Assembly (NCBI GenBank): GCA_938005615.1
Contig: CALLMV010000014.1
Coordinates: 1-64,000, forward strand
Length of the DNA stretch: 64,000 nucleotides
DNA from: an uncultured Verrucomicrobiae bacterium
GTDB lineage: Bacteria; Verrucomicrobiota; Verrucomicrobiia; JADLBR01; CALLMV01
Direction: 5' to 3'
In this document: positions 35,137-44,879 of the stretch, one piece after another
Layout: each line of letters opens with the position of its first letter
Position numbering within the stretch: position 1 is the stretch's first letter
Notes under the pieces: model-generated
What the model was told of the DNA's origin: nothing
Seen by the model: only the letters and a program-made list of their open reading frames with translations
Databases searched by the model: none
Made by a program: the position numbers and the translations under genes

Positions 35137-37293
35137 TTATTTCTTTTGTTCGAGGATGGCGTTTGCGATTTGTGTAGGCACTTGCTCGAAGTGCGATGGG
35201 GTCATACTGTATGCAGCACGACCCTTGGAAAGGGAGCGAACAGTCGTTGAGTAACCAAACATTTCTGAGAGCGGAACTTCGCACTTCAGCACAGTGGCAC
35301 TTTGTTTCGATTCCATGCTGAGAATTTTGCCACGGCGGCGGTTGAGGTCGCCCATGATATCTCCCTGATACTCTTCGGGAGAAATGACTTCGACGCTCAT
35401 GATGGGTTCCAAGATGATAGGTTTGGCTTTCTTTAGGGCATCTTTAACGGCGAAAATGGCGGCCATTTTGAAGGCCATTTCGCTTGAGTCCACTTCGTGG
35501 TAGGAACCGTCGAGGATATCGAAGTGCACGTCAATTACTATGAACCCTCCGAGCACGCCATTAAGGCATGCTTCTTCGATGCCTTTGCGAACCGCAGGAA
35601 TGTAGTCTTTGGGGATGTTGCCGCCCACCACTTTGTTTTCGATAGTGATGCCTTTTCCGCGCTCTAGTGGAGTAGCATTCAGTATCACGTGACCGTATTG
35701 GCCACGACCGCCTGATTGTTTGATTAGTTTACCTTCTCCATTTGCTGGGGCAAGGATTGTTTCACGGTAGGCAATTTGAGGAGCACCGGCGTTGCTTTCG
35801 ACGTTAAACTCGCGCTTGAGGCGATCGAGGATGATTTCCAAGTGCAGCTCTCCCATCCCTGCGATGATGGTCTGACCGGTTTCTTCGTTGGTGTTAACAA
35901 CAAACGTAGGATCCTCTTCGGCCAAACGTCCCAAAGCTTCACCAAGTTTTTCGCGGTCACTTTTTGTTTTGGGCTCAACTGCCATAGAGATGACTGGTTC
36001 TGGGAATGAAGGTGGCTCAAGCTGGACGCTCAAGTCTTCACTGCATAGTGTGTCACCTGTTTTAATGTCTTTAATTCCAACAATGGCTGCGATGTCCCCT
36101 GAGAACACCTCTTCAATTTCAGTACGCTTGTCAGCGTGAATTTGCATCAAGCGGGAAATGCGCTCGCGTTTGTTGGTGCGGGGATTGTAAATGGTATCGC
36201 CTTTTTTGAGGGAACCGGAGTAAACTCTGAAAAATACGAGCTTGCCAACAAACGGGTCGCTCCAAAGCTTGAAAGCCAAGCTACAAAATTTTTGGTTATC
36301 TGAAGTTTCTATGGTTACTTCTGTGTTGTCATCTGTATTAGTAGCTTTTGTAGGAGGTATGTCGAGAGGGCTGGGTAGATAATCTACCACAGCATCTATG
36401 AGGAATTGCACACCTTTGTTTTTGAAGGCGCTACCTCCCACCACAGGTACAAATTTGTTGGCAATTGTCGCTCGGCGTATCGCGGCTTTGAACTGCTGGA
36501 TGGTGGGTTGTTTTTCTTCCAGGAAGAGGTTAGCTATTTCTTCGTCAACATCAGCAAGCGCAGAAAAGAGATTGGCTTTAGCTTCATCTGCTAGATCCTT
36601 TTCTTCAGGCGTTAAGTCGCGGACTTGATAAGTTGAACCCAACGCATCAGAGTCGCTATAAACAATTGCTTTTGCATTGAGTACATCAATCTGGCCCTTG
36701 AGTTGATCCTCTGCTCCGAGGGGAATAAGTATGGGGTGAGCATTTGCGCCGAGTTTGGTGCGCATGTCTTTAATTGCGTTTTCAAAATTTGCACCTACAC
36801 GGTCCATTTTGTTGACGAACGCGATTCGAGGCACTCCGTATTTATTGGCCTGCCTCCAGACTGTTTCTGACTGCGGCTGAACTCCGGCAACACCACAGAA
36901 TACGGCAATGGCGCCGTCTAGCACGCGGAGAGAACGCTCAACTTCAGCAGTAAAATCGACGTGGCCTGGAGTATCTATGATATTAATCCTGATAGGAATA
37001 CTTTGAAACGCTTTGTAGATTCCCTCGTCCGATTTTTGTTTCCAAACGGCAGTAGTAGCAGCTGAGGTGATGGTGATTCCACGTTCACGCTCTTGCTCCA
37101 TCCAGTCTGTAGTCGCGGCACCTTCGTGCACTTCACCGATTTTATGGATCACACCTGTGTAGAAAAGGATGCGTTCTGTGAGGGTGGTTTTGCCGGCATC
37201 AATGTGCGCGGCAATACCGATATTACGTGTATTCTCCAGTGGGTACGGTCGCTTAGGGGAGTTAACCGATGCTGTTACTGTGGCTGTTGACAT
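35137..37293 (-). CDS. fusA: Elongation factor G
   Basis: 718-residue translocation GTPase. G1 [15 protein letters not shown], switch 1 and 2 regions [15 protein letters not shown] and DTPGHVDF, and the G4 motif VNKMDR are all intact; domains II-V follow, including [15 protein letters not shown]. It is a normal full-length EF-G in its usual place after rpsG (15-base gap). Confidence 0.98.
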   Translation of the reverse strand: MSTATVTASVNSPKRPYPLENTRNIGIAAHIDAGKTTLTERILFYTGVIHKIGEVHEGAATTDWMEQERERGITITSAATTAVWKQKSDEGIYKAFQSIPIRINIIDTPGHVDFTAEVERSLRVLDGAIAVFCGVAGVQPQSETVWRQANKYGVPRIAFVNKMDRVGANFENAIKDMRTKLGANAHPILIPLGAEDQLKGQIDVLNAKAIVYSDSDALGSTYQVRDLTPEEKDLADEAKANLFSALADVDEEIANLFLEEKQPTIQQFKAAIRRATIANKFVPVVGGSAFKNKGVQFLIDAVVDYLPSPLDIPPTKATNTDDNTEVTIETSDNQKFCSLAFKLWSDPFVGKLVFFRVYSGSLKKGDTIYNPRTNKRERISRLMQIHADKRTEIEEVFSGDIAAIVGIKDIKTGDTLCSEDLSVQLEPPSFPEPVISMAVEPKTKSDREKLGEALGRLAEEDPTFVVNTNEETGQTIIAGMGELHLEIILDRLKREFNVESNAGAPQIAYRETILAPANGEGKLIKQSGGRGQYGHVILNATPLERGKGITIENKVVGGNIPKDYIPAVRKGIEEACLNGVLGGFIVIDVHFDILDGSYHEVDSSEMAFKMAAIFAVKDALKKAKPIILEPIMSVEVISPEEYQGDIMGDLNRRRGKILSMESKQSATVLKCEVPLSEMFGYSTTVRSLSKGRAAYSMTPSHFEQVPTQIANAILEQKK

Positions 37294-37308
37294 AGTTGTT
37301 TAGTTTTT

Positions 37309-37785
37309 TTACCAGCGGAAATGGGCAAATGCTTTATTGGCTTGTGCCATGCGGTGAATATCGTCACGCTTTTTGATGGCATTTCCTTGGTTGTTTGCAG
37401 CTTCTTTGATTTCTGTTGCAAGGGCTCTGTAAGTAGGCACACCTTTTTTGGAGGCCGCGGTATCAACCATCCAGCGGATAGCAAGTGAAGTACCGCGGTC
37501 GATACTGACTTCCATCGGCACCTGATAAGTGGCTCCGCCAACACGGCGTGCCTTGACTTCGACACGAGGTCTGACTGTGTTTACGGCTTTTTTGAGGATT
37601 TCAAGCGGATCGGTGGTTTCTGGTTGGTCCTTGTTTACGAACTCAATGGCAGAGTAAACAATTCTACTGGCGAGAGATTTCTTCCCCCGCTTGAGCACAG
37701 TGTTAATTAAGCGACCAACCAACGGATCACCGTATTTCCAATCGGGTTTGGGAACCCTTTTACTAGCTTGGCGACGACGTGACAT
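37309..37785 (-). CDS. rpsG: Ribosomal protein S7
   Basis: 158 residues: MSRRRQASKRVPKPDWKYGD, NTVRPRVEVKARRVGGATYQ and KREDIHRMA-like KRDDIHRMAQANKAFAHFRW. Three bases after rpsL. Confidence 0.97.
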   Translation of the reverse strand: MSRRRQASKRVPKPDWKYGDPLVGRLINTVLKRGKKSLASRIVYSAIEFVNKDQPETTDPLEILKKAVNTVRPRVEVKARRVGGATYQVPMEVSIDRGTSLAIRWMVDTAASKKGVPTYRALATEIKEAANNQGNAIKKRDDIHRMAQANKAFAHFRW

Positions 37786-37788
37786 AAG

Positions 37789-38223
37789 TTACTTTCTCTT
37801 GGCTTTCGGGTCAACTGGAGCAGCTCCGGGTTTGGGCTTTTTGACTCCATACTTGGAGCGCGAAACATTTCTCGTCAGCTTGTTCGTGTTTGAAGGTCCG
37901 GCGGCGCCTAGAGCATCCAGAGTACCACGAACGATGTGGTATCTGACGCCAGGAAGATCCTTCACGCGCCCACCACGCACAAGCACAATGGAGTGTTCCT
38001 GGAGATTATGACCTTCTCCCGGAATGTATGCGATGACCTCTTGTTTATTGGTCAAGCGCACTTTGGCGACTTTACGCAGTGCAGAGTTGGGCTTTTTGGG
38101 TGTGCGCGTCATGACTTGGACGCAAACACCACGGCGTTGTGGGCAGGAGGAGAGCGCGGGCGATTTGCCTTTGGCGATCACCTTATTCCGTCCTTTTCTG
38201 ACTAGTTGATTAATCGTTGGCAC
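37789..38223 (-). CDS. rpsL: Ribosomal protein S12
   Basis: Decoding-centre protein. The family start (M)[11 protein letters not shown] is reached from a GTG at 38223 with AGGA eight bases upstream; the track's extra 30 residues cover the leader and promoter region and are rejected. [11 protein letters not shown] and [13 protein letters not shown] keep the lysines at which streptomycin-resistance changes occur elsewhere. C-terminal tail rich in Lys/Pro. First gene of the super-operon. Confidence 0.97.
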   Translation of the reverse strand: MPTINQLVRKGRNKVIAKGKSPALSSCPQRRGVCVQVMTRTPKKPNSALRKVAKVRLTNKQEVIAYIPGEGHNLQEHSIVLVRGGRVKDLPGVRYHIVRGTLDALGAAGPSNTNKLTRNVSRSKYGVKKPKPGAAPVDPKAKRK

Positions 38224-38295
38224 TTTAAATTTCCTGTTAAATTCTCCCCCACTGAAATGTCTGGCGTACCCAGAAACCCAGATAAGGGAACGCGC

Positions 38296-38323
38296 AATAT
38301 AGTGGAAGCCCACTTTATGACAA
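38296..38323 (-). promoter_or_regulatory. Putative promoter of the ribosomal super-operon
   Basis: Minus strand: TTGTCA (38323-38318), 16-base spacer, TATATT (38301-38296), about 73 bases before the rpsL GTG. It is the best sigma70-like match in the 259-base gap between rpsL and scpB. Just upstream is an AT-rich 7-bp inverted repeat with a T-run (38331-38359), too weak to call a terminator. Confidence 0.55.
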
Positions 38324-38482
38324 GAAAAAAAATGAGAGTTTTTTCAGAATTTTCTCATTCTGTTTCGATGCATCAAATTTGACGATAGCTTGCGGCAGGA
38401 GTATCCCTGCAGGCCTTAAGACGGACACTTCGGTTCGTTGCGTCGTTGCCAAGCAGCCAAAATTTTGGAATTATGATTCTTT

Positions 38483-39103
38483 ATGACTTTGAAAAATGTC
38501 GTTGAAGCTTTGCTATTCGCCGCGCCCGATGGTTTGAGTGTAGAAATGATCCAAAAAATCCTCCGCCAAGCACATCAAGACGAGCAATCAACGCAAACGG
38601 CTTGCCTGGAAAATGCAACTGCGGAGGAAATCATATCTGTTTTACAAGCTCTCGCGAAGCAATACGAAGAGCAACAAGGAGGCGGGCGGTTGGTGGAAAC
38701 CGCGGAAAAATGGCAGTTCATGACACCGCGCGAATTCGCACCATGGGTTCGGGCACTCTTTGACCAGCCCAAACCACAGCGTCTGACACCGGCAGCATTG
38801 GAAACACTTGCCATAATCGCTTACCGACAACCCGTCTCACGCGCTGAAATTGAAAGCGTGCGTGGCGTGGCTGTAGATGCAATTGTCAACACTTTAATCG
38901 AGAGAGATCTAGTCCGCGCCCTTGGCCGCGGAGAAGGACCCGGCAAACCAATGCTCTATGGGACAACAGAACTATTCCTGCAGCACTTCGGTCTGAAAAA
39001 CTTGGACGAGCTGCCTAACAAAGAAGAACTCAAACGGCCCGACAGCCCGCCGCCGAACCAGCCCGATGAAATACAAACACAAACCGCAACTTCACTCATC
39101 TAA
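38483..39103 (+). CDS. scpB: Segregation and condensation protein B
   Basis: Winged-helix kleisin partner of the SMC-ScpA complex in chromosome compaction. The C-terminal half holds the signature LTPAALETLAIIAYRQPVSR, then EIESVRGV and GRGEGPGKPMLYGTT. 206 residues is normal. No scpA is adjacent. The start MTLKNVVEALLFAAPDGLS matches the family; no strong ribosome site precedes it. Confidence 0.94.
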   Translation: MTLKNVVEALLFAAPDGLSVEMIQKILRQAHQDEQSTQTACLENATAEEIISVLQALAKQYEEQQGGGRLVETAEKWQFMTPREFAPWVRALFDQPKPQRLTPAALETLAIIAYRQPVSRAEIESVRGVAVDAIVNTLIERDLVRALGRGEGPGKPMLYGTTELFLQHFGLKNLDELPNKEELKRPDSPPPNQPDEIQTQTATSLI

Positions 39104-39115
39104 ACGCAGCCCAAC

Positions 39116-39646
39116 ATGCCTAACCAAACACCCAGCGAGCAACAAATCGCTCAGATAAGAGCAAGAATCGATGATATTGACCTCACTCTGGTCAAACTTC
39201 TCGTCGAACGTGCAGCTCTCACCCACCAAATCGGCCAAAACAAAAGAAAAAATGGGGAAGCAGTCTGGGTTCCGCAACGAGAAGAACAGGTATTGGCAAG
39301 AGTTACTAAATTACCCCACGGCCATTTGAGTAAACGTGGTATTCGCGCAGTTTTTCGCGAAGTACTTTCCGCGGGCCGCGAAACTCAGGGCGGCTTGCGT
39401 GTGCTCGTTCAAGATCTCGAATCCGCGGCTGCGTCAAAGGCCTATTTTGGCGAGTGTACCGAGATCATCATCGAGCCTTCAGTAGTTTTAAACTCGCAAG
39501 CACTGATTAAAGCTCAAGCACAACTCGTCGTGACACCATCTGACAGAGAGACCTATGAATTGAGTACTCTGAAGAAATTTGAGTTTTCTCCCGCAGAAAA
39601 TCTCGCGGCAAAAGAGTTTTCTATCTGTGCTGTTTCCACTGTTTAA
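39116..39646 (+). CDS. Chorismate mutase (AroQ type) with an unusual C-terminal domain
   Basis: Converts chorismate to prephenate. Residues ~8-95 are an AroQ helix bundle: IRARIDDIDLTLVKLLVERA (catalytic Arg), IGQNKRKNG (Lys) and the PQREEQVLARV segment, as in the N-terminus of the P-protein PheA. Residues ~96-176 are not part of a free chorismate mutase; they resemble the start of a prephenate dehydratase domain (ESAAASKAYFGECTEIIIEP, LVVTPSDRE parallel to the SHxAAxxxFG and VVPIENS regions) but stop far short of the ~180 residues needed and lack its TRF catalytic motif. It supplies prephenate to TyrA, encoded 3 kb downstream. The remnant idea is inference. Confidence 0.8.
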   Translation: MPNQTPSEQQIAQIRARIDDIDLTLVKLLVERAALTHQIGQNKRKNGEAVWVPQREEQVLARVTKLPHGHLSKRGIRAVFREVLSAGRETQGGLRVLVQDLESAAASKAYFGECTEIIIEPSVVLNSQALIKAQAQLVVTPSDRETYELSTLKKFEFSPAENLAAKEFSICAVSTV

Positions 39647-39736
39647 ACTGAGAAAAATTTGAGCATCACTCGTCTTTGGGCTAGTTATCTAACCTTTACA
39701 AGATTCAACATCCACTAACTGAGAAAAACAATAAAG

Positions 39737-40267
39737 ATGCCTTCCACGCAAAAAAAAATTGGCGAAAAAATTCCTTTACCTCGGGCCGCTTTTCTTTTCT
39801 CAACTGTTATCGCCCTGGCTTCAGTTTGGTTTGGGCTGGATCAGTGGACAAAACATTGGGCGATCACTTCACTCAAAGGTACCCCTGGGATAACGTTGAT
39901 CCCAGGTTTCTTCCACTTCACGTACGGCGAAAACACGGGCGCAGCTTTTGGAATACTCCGGGACAATCCAGTTGCACTCACCTTCATTTCCACCTTTGTA
40001 ATTCTTTTGATGCTTTGGTTTGCCACCCAAATTGATTGGCACCCATGGAGTCACCGAATTGCCGCTGGGCTCATCGCAGGCGGCGCCATGGGTAATCTGT
40101 TGGATCGCTACAAGCTAGGCTTTGTGGTCGATTTTATCGATTTTCAGTTTGGCAGTTGGCACTATCCTACATTCAACATTGCTGATACAGGAATTTGCAT
40201 TGGGATAGGCATATTTTTAGTTAGGCAAATATTTTTCTGTAATAAGAGCTCTGTTATTAATCATTGA
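39737..40267 (+). CDS. lspA: Lipoprotein signal peptidase (signal peptidase II)
   Basis: Inner-membrane aspartyl protease that cuts lipoprotein signal peptides. Four hydrophobic segments in 176 residues. Conserved parts are GLDQWTKHW, NTGAAFGIL, GNLLDRYKLGFVVDFIDF and FNIADTGI; the last two contain the catalytic Asp pair. Possible substrate in the window: the cyclophilin lipoprotein at 57580. Confidence 0.95.
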   Translation: MPSTQKKIGEKIPLPRAAFLFSTVIALASVWFGLDQWTKHWAITSLKGTPGITLIPGFFHFTYGENTGAAFGILRDNPVALTFISTFVILLMLWFATQIDWHPWSHRIAAGLIAGGAMGNLLDRYKLGFVVDFIDFQFGSWHYPTFNIADTGICIGIGIFLVRQIFFCNKSSVINH

Positions 40268-40446
40268 ACAACTGAACAAAGAACTAAATTCAAAGTGGTA
40301 AATTATATTAATAAATTTACATATTAAAATATTATCATAAGCTCATTTGTTTGGGATTTACGCACTAAAATTCGTAAATTATTTTTGAGCTGTTCCCGGC
40401 AAATTATCAGTTGCGCACGCTGAGGGTCATTGGTCTAAACAAAATT

Positions 40447-41247
40447 ATGACATCGAAGCCCAAAATGAACAAACGATCAGGCGGCCGCTCCAACGATAAA
40501 ATGCGGCCTGTAAAATTTGAGGCTGATGTAGCACGCAACGCCTTGGCCTCCGTTTTATGTTCATTTGGTAACACCCAAGTCATCTGTGCAGTATCTTTGG
40601 AAGATTCCGTGCCCAAGTGGATGAAAGACCAAAATATTCCTGGTGGATGGGTTACTGCGGAGTATTCCATGCTGCCGTATTCCACAATGCCTCGAAAGGC
40701 GAGAGACATCACCCGAGGGAAGATTGACGGACGATCCTCTGAAATCCAGCGCCTTGTTGGGCGAAGTCTTCGTGCGGTATGCAACCTAGAGGCACTCGGC
40801 GCACGCTCACTGTGTGTTGATTGTGATGTGCTTCGTGCAGATGGAGGTACGCGAACTGCATCGATCAGCGGCGCATCCCTGGCCCTGGAGATCGCACGTT
40901 TGCGCCTAGAAAAAGAGCTTCGCCAGCCTATTCCCTTTTTGCGTGCTAGAGCCACAGCCGTCAGTGTGGGAATTGTTTCGGGCATTGCTTTACTAGACTT
41001 GGATTATCACGAGGACAGCGCGGCTGAGGTGGATATGAACGTCGTCATGACCAATCGAGGCGAGTTTATCGAAATTCAAGGCAGCGGCGAGGAGAGCACT
41101 TTTTCAAAACACCAACTTGGTTTAATGCTTCGTCTTGCAGAGAATGGCTGCGTAGAAGTCGCCAGAGCTCAGGAAAATTTCCTAAAAAAATTCTCGCGCT
41201 CCAAAAACCATAAGCACAAAGTCACTACAAAAGGAGTTGTATCATGA
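40447..41247 (+). CDS. rph: Ribonuclease PH
   Basis: Phosphate-dependent 3'-5' exonuclease trimming tRNA 3' ends. Family blocks are RPVKFEADVARNALASVL, GWVTAEYSMLPYSTMPRKAR and DVLRADGGTRTASISGA. I start at the ATG 40447 (MTSKPKMNKRSGGR) instead of the track's TTG; an ATG at 40465 is also possible. It overlaps the glutaredoxin start (ATGA). The spacer before it (40268-40446) is very AT-rich with small palindromes and no gene. Confidence 0.95.
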   Translation: MTSKPKMNKRSGGRSNDKMRPVKFEADVARNALASVLCSFGNTQVICAVSLEDSVPKWMKDQNIPGGWVTAEYSMLPYSTMPRKARDITRGKIDGRSSEIQRLVGRSLRAVCNLEALGARSLCVDCDVLRADGGTRTASISGASLALEIARLRLEKELRQPIPFLRARATAVSVGIVSGIALLDLDYHEDSAAEVDMNVVMTNRGEFIEIQGSGEESTFSKHQLGLMLRLAENGCVEVARAQENFLKKFSRSKNHKHKVTTKGVVS

Positions 41248-41489
41248 AGCTTTACATCAAAGAAGGCTGTCCTTGGTGCGAAGAAGCGGAAGCTTGGCTC
41301 GAAGAACACAACTTCACCTATGAAAGGATCGATGTGCTTAGTGATCCTGTGGCCTATGCGGAAATGAAACGCATCTCTAACCAAACAAAAGCTCCTACTC
41401 TGGAACTTGATGATGGACAGGTGCTGGCCGACTTCGACGCAGATGAGCTGGAGGATTTCTTCCGTCACAAAGGCTTGATCGAAGATTGA
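41244..41489 (+). CDS. Glutaredoxin-like protein
   Basis: 81 residues with the CPWC redox pair (KEGCPWCEEA), the cis-Pro TKAPTLEL and an acidic C-terminal helix, a thioredoxin fold. AAGGAG seven bases before the ATG supports this start. The shared TVAD-type glutathione-binding motif is replaced by VLADFDADEL, so the reductant (glutathione or other) is uncertain. Coupled to rph. Confidence 0.9.
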   Translation: MKLYIKEGCPWCEEAEAWLEEHNFTYERIDVLSDPVAYAEMKRISNQTKAPTLELDDGQVLADFDADELEDFFRHKGLIED

Positions 41490-41524
41490 CCTACTGCTCC
41501 TTTCCCGGCATCAATGCCTTAAGA

Positions 41525-42631
41525 ATGACGTCGGTAGATCTTTTTGATAGCGAAGTTCACCCCTGGCTAAGCAGTCTACAACCCTACCAAACCGGCAAAC
41601 CAATCGAAGAAACTGCCCGCGAGTTTGGTCTAGACCCATCAGGGATCATAAAACTTGCCTCCAACGAAAACCCGCTAGGCCCCTCGCCCAAGGCAGTTGC
41701 TGCCATGCGAGATGCCTTGGAAAAATGTCATCTATACCCCGATGGCTCTGGCTACTACCTTCGTGATGCTATCGCACGCAAGCACGGGCTGGATATCGCC
41801 AATGTTGTTCTGGGCAATGGTTCCAATGAGATCATCGAACTTCTCGGTCATGTCATGCTCGGGCCGGGAAAAAATATCGTGACTGCGGAACACGCCTTTG
41901 TCGTGTATAAACTAATGGCCCAACTGCAAGGGGCGGAATGCATCGAAGTACCTGACCCGGACTTTCGGCATGATCTGCGCGCCATGCGTCAAGCCATCAC
42001 ACCGCAAACACGTCTAGTGTTTGTTGCCAATCCCAACAACCCCACTGGCACAACAGTCACTCCAGACGAGCTCGATGAGCTCATCATGCTCGCTCCATCT
42101 TGGGTCACCATAGTTGTTGATGAAGCCTACTTCGAATTCCTCAGTAATCCTCCCGATCTGCTTAAACACATTCGCTATGGACGCAATGTCGTAGTGATGC
42201 GCACTTTCTCCAAAAGCCAGGGGCTGGCCGGCCTGCGCGTCGGTTACGGCCTCATGCCATCACACATAGCCGCCTGGCTCCAGCGGGTCCGCCAGCCATT
42301 TAACGTTAACCTGATTGCACAGGCAGGCGCTCTCGCCTGCCTTCAAGATGAGGAGCACCAGCTTCGCACACGCCAGTTGGTAGATTCCCAGCGCGCTGCC
42401 ATGGAAAAGAGTCTTCAAGATATGGGCGTACGCACGATTCCCTCGGAAGCCAACTTCCTGCTCGTGCACGTCGGTAACGGTGATGCAGTGTTCCAAAAAC
42501 TCTTGCGCAAAGGAATCATTGTCCGAGCCATGTCCTCCTACAAACTTCCTGAGTGGATTCGCGTAACCATCGGAACTGCCGAGCAAAACGCGCGCTTTAT
42601 AGCAGAATTGCGTATCGCCCTAGGCAAGTGA
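41525..42631 (+). CDS. hisC: Histidinol-phosphate aminotransferase family protein
   Basis: PLP-dependent transaminase, fold type I, 368 residues. IIKLASNENPLGPSPKAV, NPNNPTGTTV, VDEAYFEF and the PLP-lysine motif TFSKSQGLAGLRVGYG are typical of HisC. The track's 13 additional residues before MTSVDLFDSE are dropped. It lies three bases before tyrA in a clear aromatic-amino-acid cluster; HisC-like enzymes can also transaminate phenylpyruvate and hydroxyphenylpyruvate, so that may be its main role here. Confidence 0.93.
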   Translation: MTSVDLFDSEVHPWLSSLQPYQTGKPIEETAREFGLDPSGIIKLASNENPLGPSPKAVAAMRDALEKCHLYPDGSGYYLRDAIARKHGLDIANVVLGNGSNEIIELLGHVMLGPGKNIVTAEHAFVVYKLMAQLQGAECIEVPDPDFRHDLRAMRQAITPQTRLVFVANPNNPTGTTVTPDELDELIMLAPSWVTIVVDEAYFEFLSNPPDLLKHIRYGRNVVVMRTFSKSQGLAGLRVGYGLMPSHIAAWLQRVRQPFNVNLIAQAGALACLQDEEHQLRTRQLVDSQRAAMEKSLQDMGVRTIPSEANFLLVHVGNGDAVFQKLLRKGIIVRAMSSYKLPEWIRVTIGTAEQNARFIAELRIALGK

Positions 42632-42634
42632 TCC

Positions 42635-43510
42635 ATGCCAGAATTCGACCACGTCACCATCCTTGGTCCGGGCCTACTTGGCGGCTCGCTCGGTATGGCC
42701 ATTCGTCAGAAAAAAATCGCCTCTCGCGTGACAGTTTGGGGGCGACGACAGGAGGCTATTGACGAAACACTGCGACTAGGCGCTGCGGATGCGGGAACTT
42801 TAGATTTGTCCTCTGCGGTCAAGGATTGTGATTTGGCGGTCCTCTGCACCCCTACCCCAGTGTATGCAACTTTGCTGCCTGCACTGCAACGCTGCCTGCC
42901 AGCCCACGCCGTGCTTACTGATGTTGGTTCTGTAAAAGCCAACGTCTGCAACAAAATTGAGAATGTTTTGGGAGGTCGTTTCATAGGTTCCCACCCGATG
43001 ACCGGTTCAGAAAAGTCAGGCATCGGTTACGCCCGCCAAGACCTGTTTGATGGCGCAACCTGTGTCATCACACCTACTGAATTCACCACAACATCTGCAC
43101 TCGATGCCGCAGAGATTTTATGGAAATCAGTCGGCTGCACATTGATTTATCTTAGCCCGGCAGAGCACGATTCTGCCGTTGCTTATCTGAGCCATCTTCC
43201 TCACTTAATCGCAGCGATACTAGCCAATACATCCTCCAAAACCCCAGAAAAATACTACCCCGTGGCCGGCCCTGGATTTCGCGACACCACACGCGTGGCT
43301 TCAGGCCAACCAGAGATGTGGGCTGACATCCTGTTGGACAACCGCGCTGAGGTCGCCACTGCACTATCAGCTTTTATTTCCTACGTTGAGGAATTCTCCA
43401 CAGCATTGCGCGACGCAAACCGTGAAAAACTCACGGCACTTTTGACTTCCGCTCGAGTGAACCGCGAGGCCATCCTATCGGCAAAAAAACAAAATGACCG
43501 CCATTCGTAG
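42635..43510 (+). CDS. tyrA: Prephenate dehydrogenase
   Basis: Oxidises prephenate (or arogenate) towards tyrosine. The NAD(P) motif is VTILGPGLLGGSLGMAI; SHPMTGSEKSGIGYAR and LSHLPHLIAAILA contain substrate-binding residues. 291 residues, no ACT domain or fused chorismate mutase, so feedback control by tyrosine is not evident. Overlaps aroA by 17 bases. Confidence 0.95.
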   Translation: MPEFDHVTILGPGLLGGSLGMAIRQKKIASRVTVWGRRQEAIDETLRLGAADAGTLDLSSAVKDCDLAVLCTPTPVYATLLPALQRCLPAHAVLTDVGSVKANVCNKIENVLGGRFIGSHPMTGSEKSGIGYARQDLFDGATCVITPTEFTTTSALDAAEILWKSVGCTLIYLSPAEHDSAVAYLSHLPHLIAAILANTSSKTPEKYYPVAGPGFRDTTRVASGQPEMWADILLDNRAEVATALSAFISYVEEFSTALRDANREKLTALLTSARVNREAILSAKKQNDRHS

Positions 43511-44879
43511 CCGCCCAATAAAATACATCCGCGGAACACTCCAAGTCCCAGGTGATAAAAGCATGTCTCACAGAGCCATCATGCTGGCAGGACTTGCAGA
43601 CGGGTCATCACGCATCACCGGCTTTCTGCCTAGCGAAGACTGCCTTTGCACCTTACGCGCATTTCAAGCACTAGGTGCAAAAATCACCCGCGTAGATGCC
43701 ACCACTCTTGATATTGAGGGGAACGGCGGAAATTGCAGACAAGTGCTCGAGCCGATAGACTGTGGAAATTCCGGCACCGCCATGCGTCTGCTTGCAGGCA
43801 TACTGATCGCCCAACCCTTTACTTCCCGACTTGTCGGCGACGCCTCCCTGAGTTCACGCCCAATGAAGCGGATCATAGAACCGCTTGGTCTGATGGGTGG
43901 CGTCATCCTCAGCGAAAATAACAACGGCCGAGCGCCCCTCATCATACACGGAGACAGGATCCGGCCTGCCAGCTACGTCAGCCCCGTCGCCTCAGCACAA
44001 GTCAAAAGCGCCATGATGCTGGCAGCAATGTTTGCTGAAGGAGCCACAACCATCACCGAACCACAACGTTCCCGAGACCACACGGAAAGAATGTTCAGGC
44101 ATTATCACGTGCCCGTGCGCGTCGAAGGACTCACTGTCACAGTACACGGTCGCTGCCTACCTCACCCAGGTGATTTTTTCGTCCCGGGCGACATCTCTTC
44201 GGCTGCCTTCTGGATGGGAGCCGCTGCCGCAAAGGAAGACTCCCACCTCATCCTTGAAAACGTCGGCCTCAACCCTACCCGCACAGGAATCATTAGTGTG
44301 CTTCTGCGTATGGGTGCACAAATCAAGGAGTGCATCAAAGGCGGCAATAACGGTGAACCTTATGGCACAATCGAAATTCAGGGAGCCAAACTCCACGGCA
44401 CAAAGATCGGTGGGGCTGAAATCCCTACACTCATCGATGAAATCCCACTGATTGCCGCGATTGGTGCAGTCGCCCAAGGCGAAACACTCATCGCAGACGC
44501 CAAAGAACTGCGTGTTAAGGAAACCGATCGCATTGCCGTCATGGCCAAATGCCTCAGAGCCTTCGGTACAGAAGTCGAAGAACGCGAAGACGGTATGGTC
44601 ATCCTCGGCGGTAACAACCTTCGCGGAGCAACAGTTGACAGCCACGGCGACCACCGCATCGCTATGGCTTGCGCCATCCTGGGCCTCTTCGCCACAGGGC
44701 ATACCACTATCAAAAACTGCGAATGCGTCGCCACGTCTTATCCTGGATTTCAGCGCCATCTGCAGGCCGTGCTGGATGGGAAACTCCGACTAAACACTAA
44801 CCGCACGAAAAACCGCCTGACATTCGAACCCGAACAAACCAGCGTCCGTAGTGTTCCCACAACATCAATCACACCATGA
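43494..44879 (+). CDS. aroA: 3-phosphoshikimate 1-carboxyvinyltransferase (EPSP synthase)
   Basis: Sixth step of the shikimate pathway. LQVPGDKSMSHRAIMLAGLA, IDCGNSGTAMRLLAG, ARPMKR-like SSRPMKRIIEPLGLMG and DEIPLIAAIGAVAQGETLI with KELRVKETDRI are all present. The GNSGTAMRLL context has Ala rather than Gly after Thr (glyphosate-insensitive class II enzymes carry this change), so it is probably class II. 461 residues with a ~30-residue polar tail. Confidence 0.95.
   Translation: MTAIRSRPIKYIRGTLQVPGDKSMSHRAIMLAGLADGSSRITGFLPSEDCLCTLRAFQALGAKITRVDATTLDIEGNGGNCRQVLEPIDCGNSGTAMRLLAGILIAQPFTSRLVGDASLSSRPMKRIIEPLGLMGGVILSENNNGRAPLIIHGDRIRPASYVSPVASAQVKSAMMLAAMFAEGATTITEPQRSRDHTERMFRHYHVPVRVEGLTVTVHGRCLPHPGDFFVPGDISSAAFWMGAAAAKEDSHLILENVGLNPTRTGIISVLLRMGAQIKECIKGGNNGEPYGTIEIQGAKLHGTKIGGAEIPTLIDEIPLIAAIGAVAQGETLIADAKELRVKETDRIAVMAKCLRAFGTEVEEREDGMVILGGNNLRGATVDSHGDHRIAMACAILGLFATGHTTIKNCECVATSYPGFQRHLQAVLDGKLRLNTNRTKNRLTFEPEQTSVRSVPTTSITP

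Noticed and set aside
38224-38313. N-terminal extension of rpsL to 38313
   Set aside because: It covers the leader and the promoter region; the GTG start gives the exact S12 N-terminus with a good ribosome site.
38331-38359. AATGAGA/TCTCATT hairpin with a T-run upstream of rpsL
   Set aside because: Stem has only two G-C pairs and lies before the proposed promoter, so neither a terminator nor an attenuator role is supported.
40356-40379. ATTTACG/CGTAAAT repeat in the lspA-rph spacer
   Set aside because: The region is very AT-rich, so short palindromes are expected by chance; no promoter or gene support.
44157-44759. 200-residue minus-strand ORF opposite aroA
   Set aside because: Shadow of a well-conserved gene with no ribosome site or domain.
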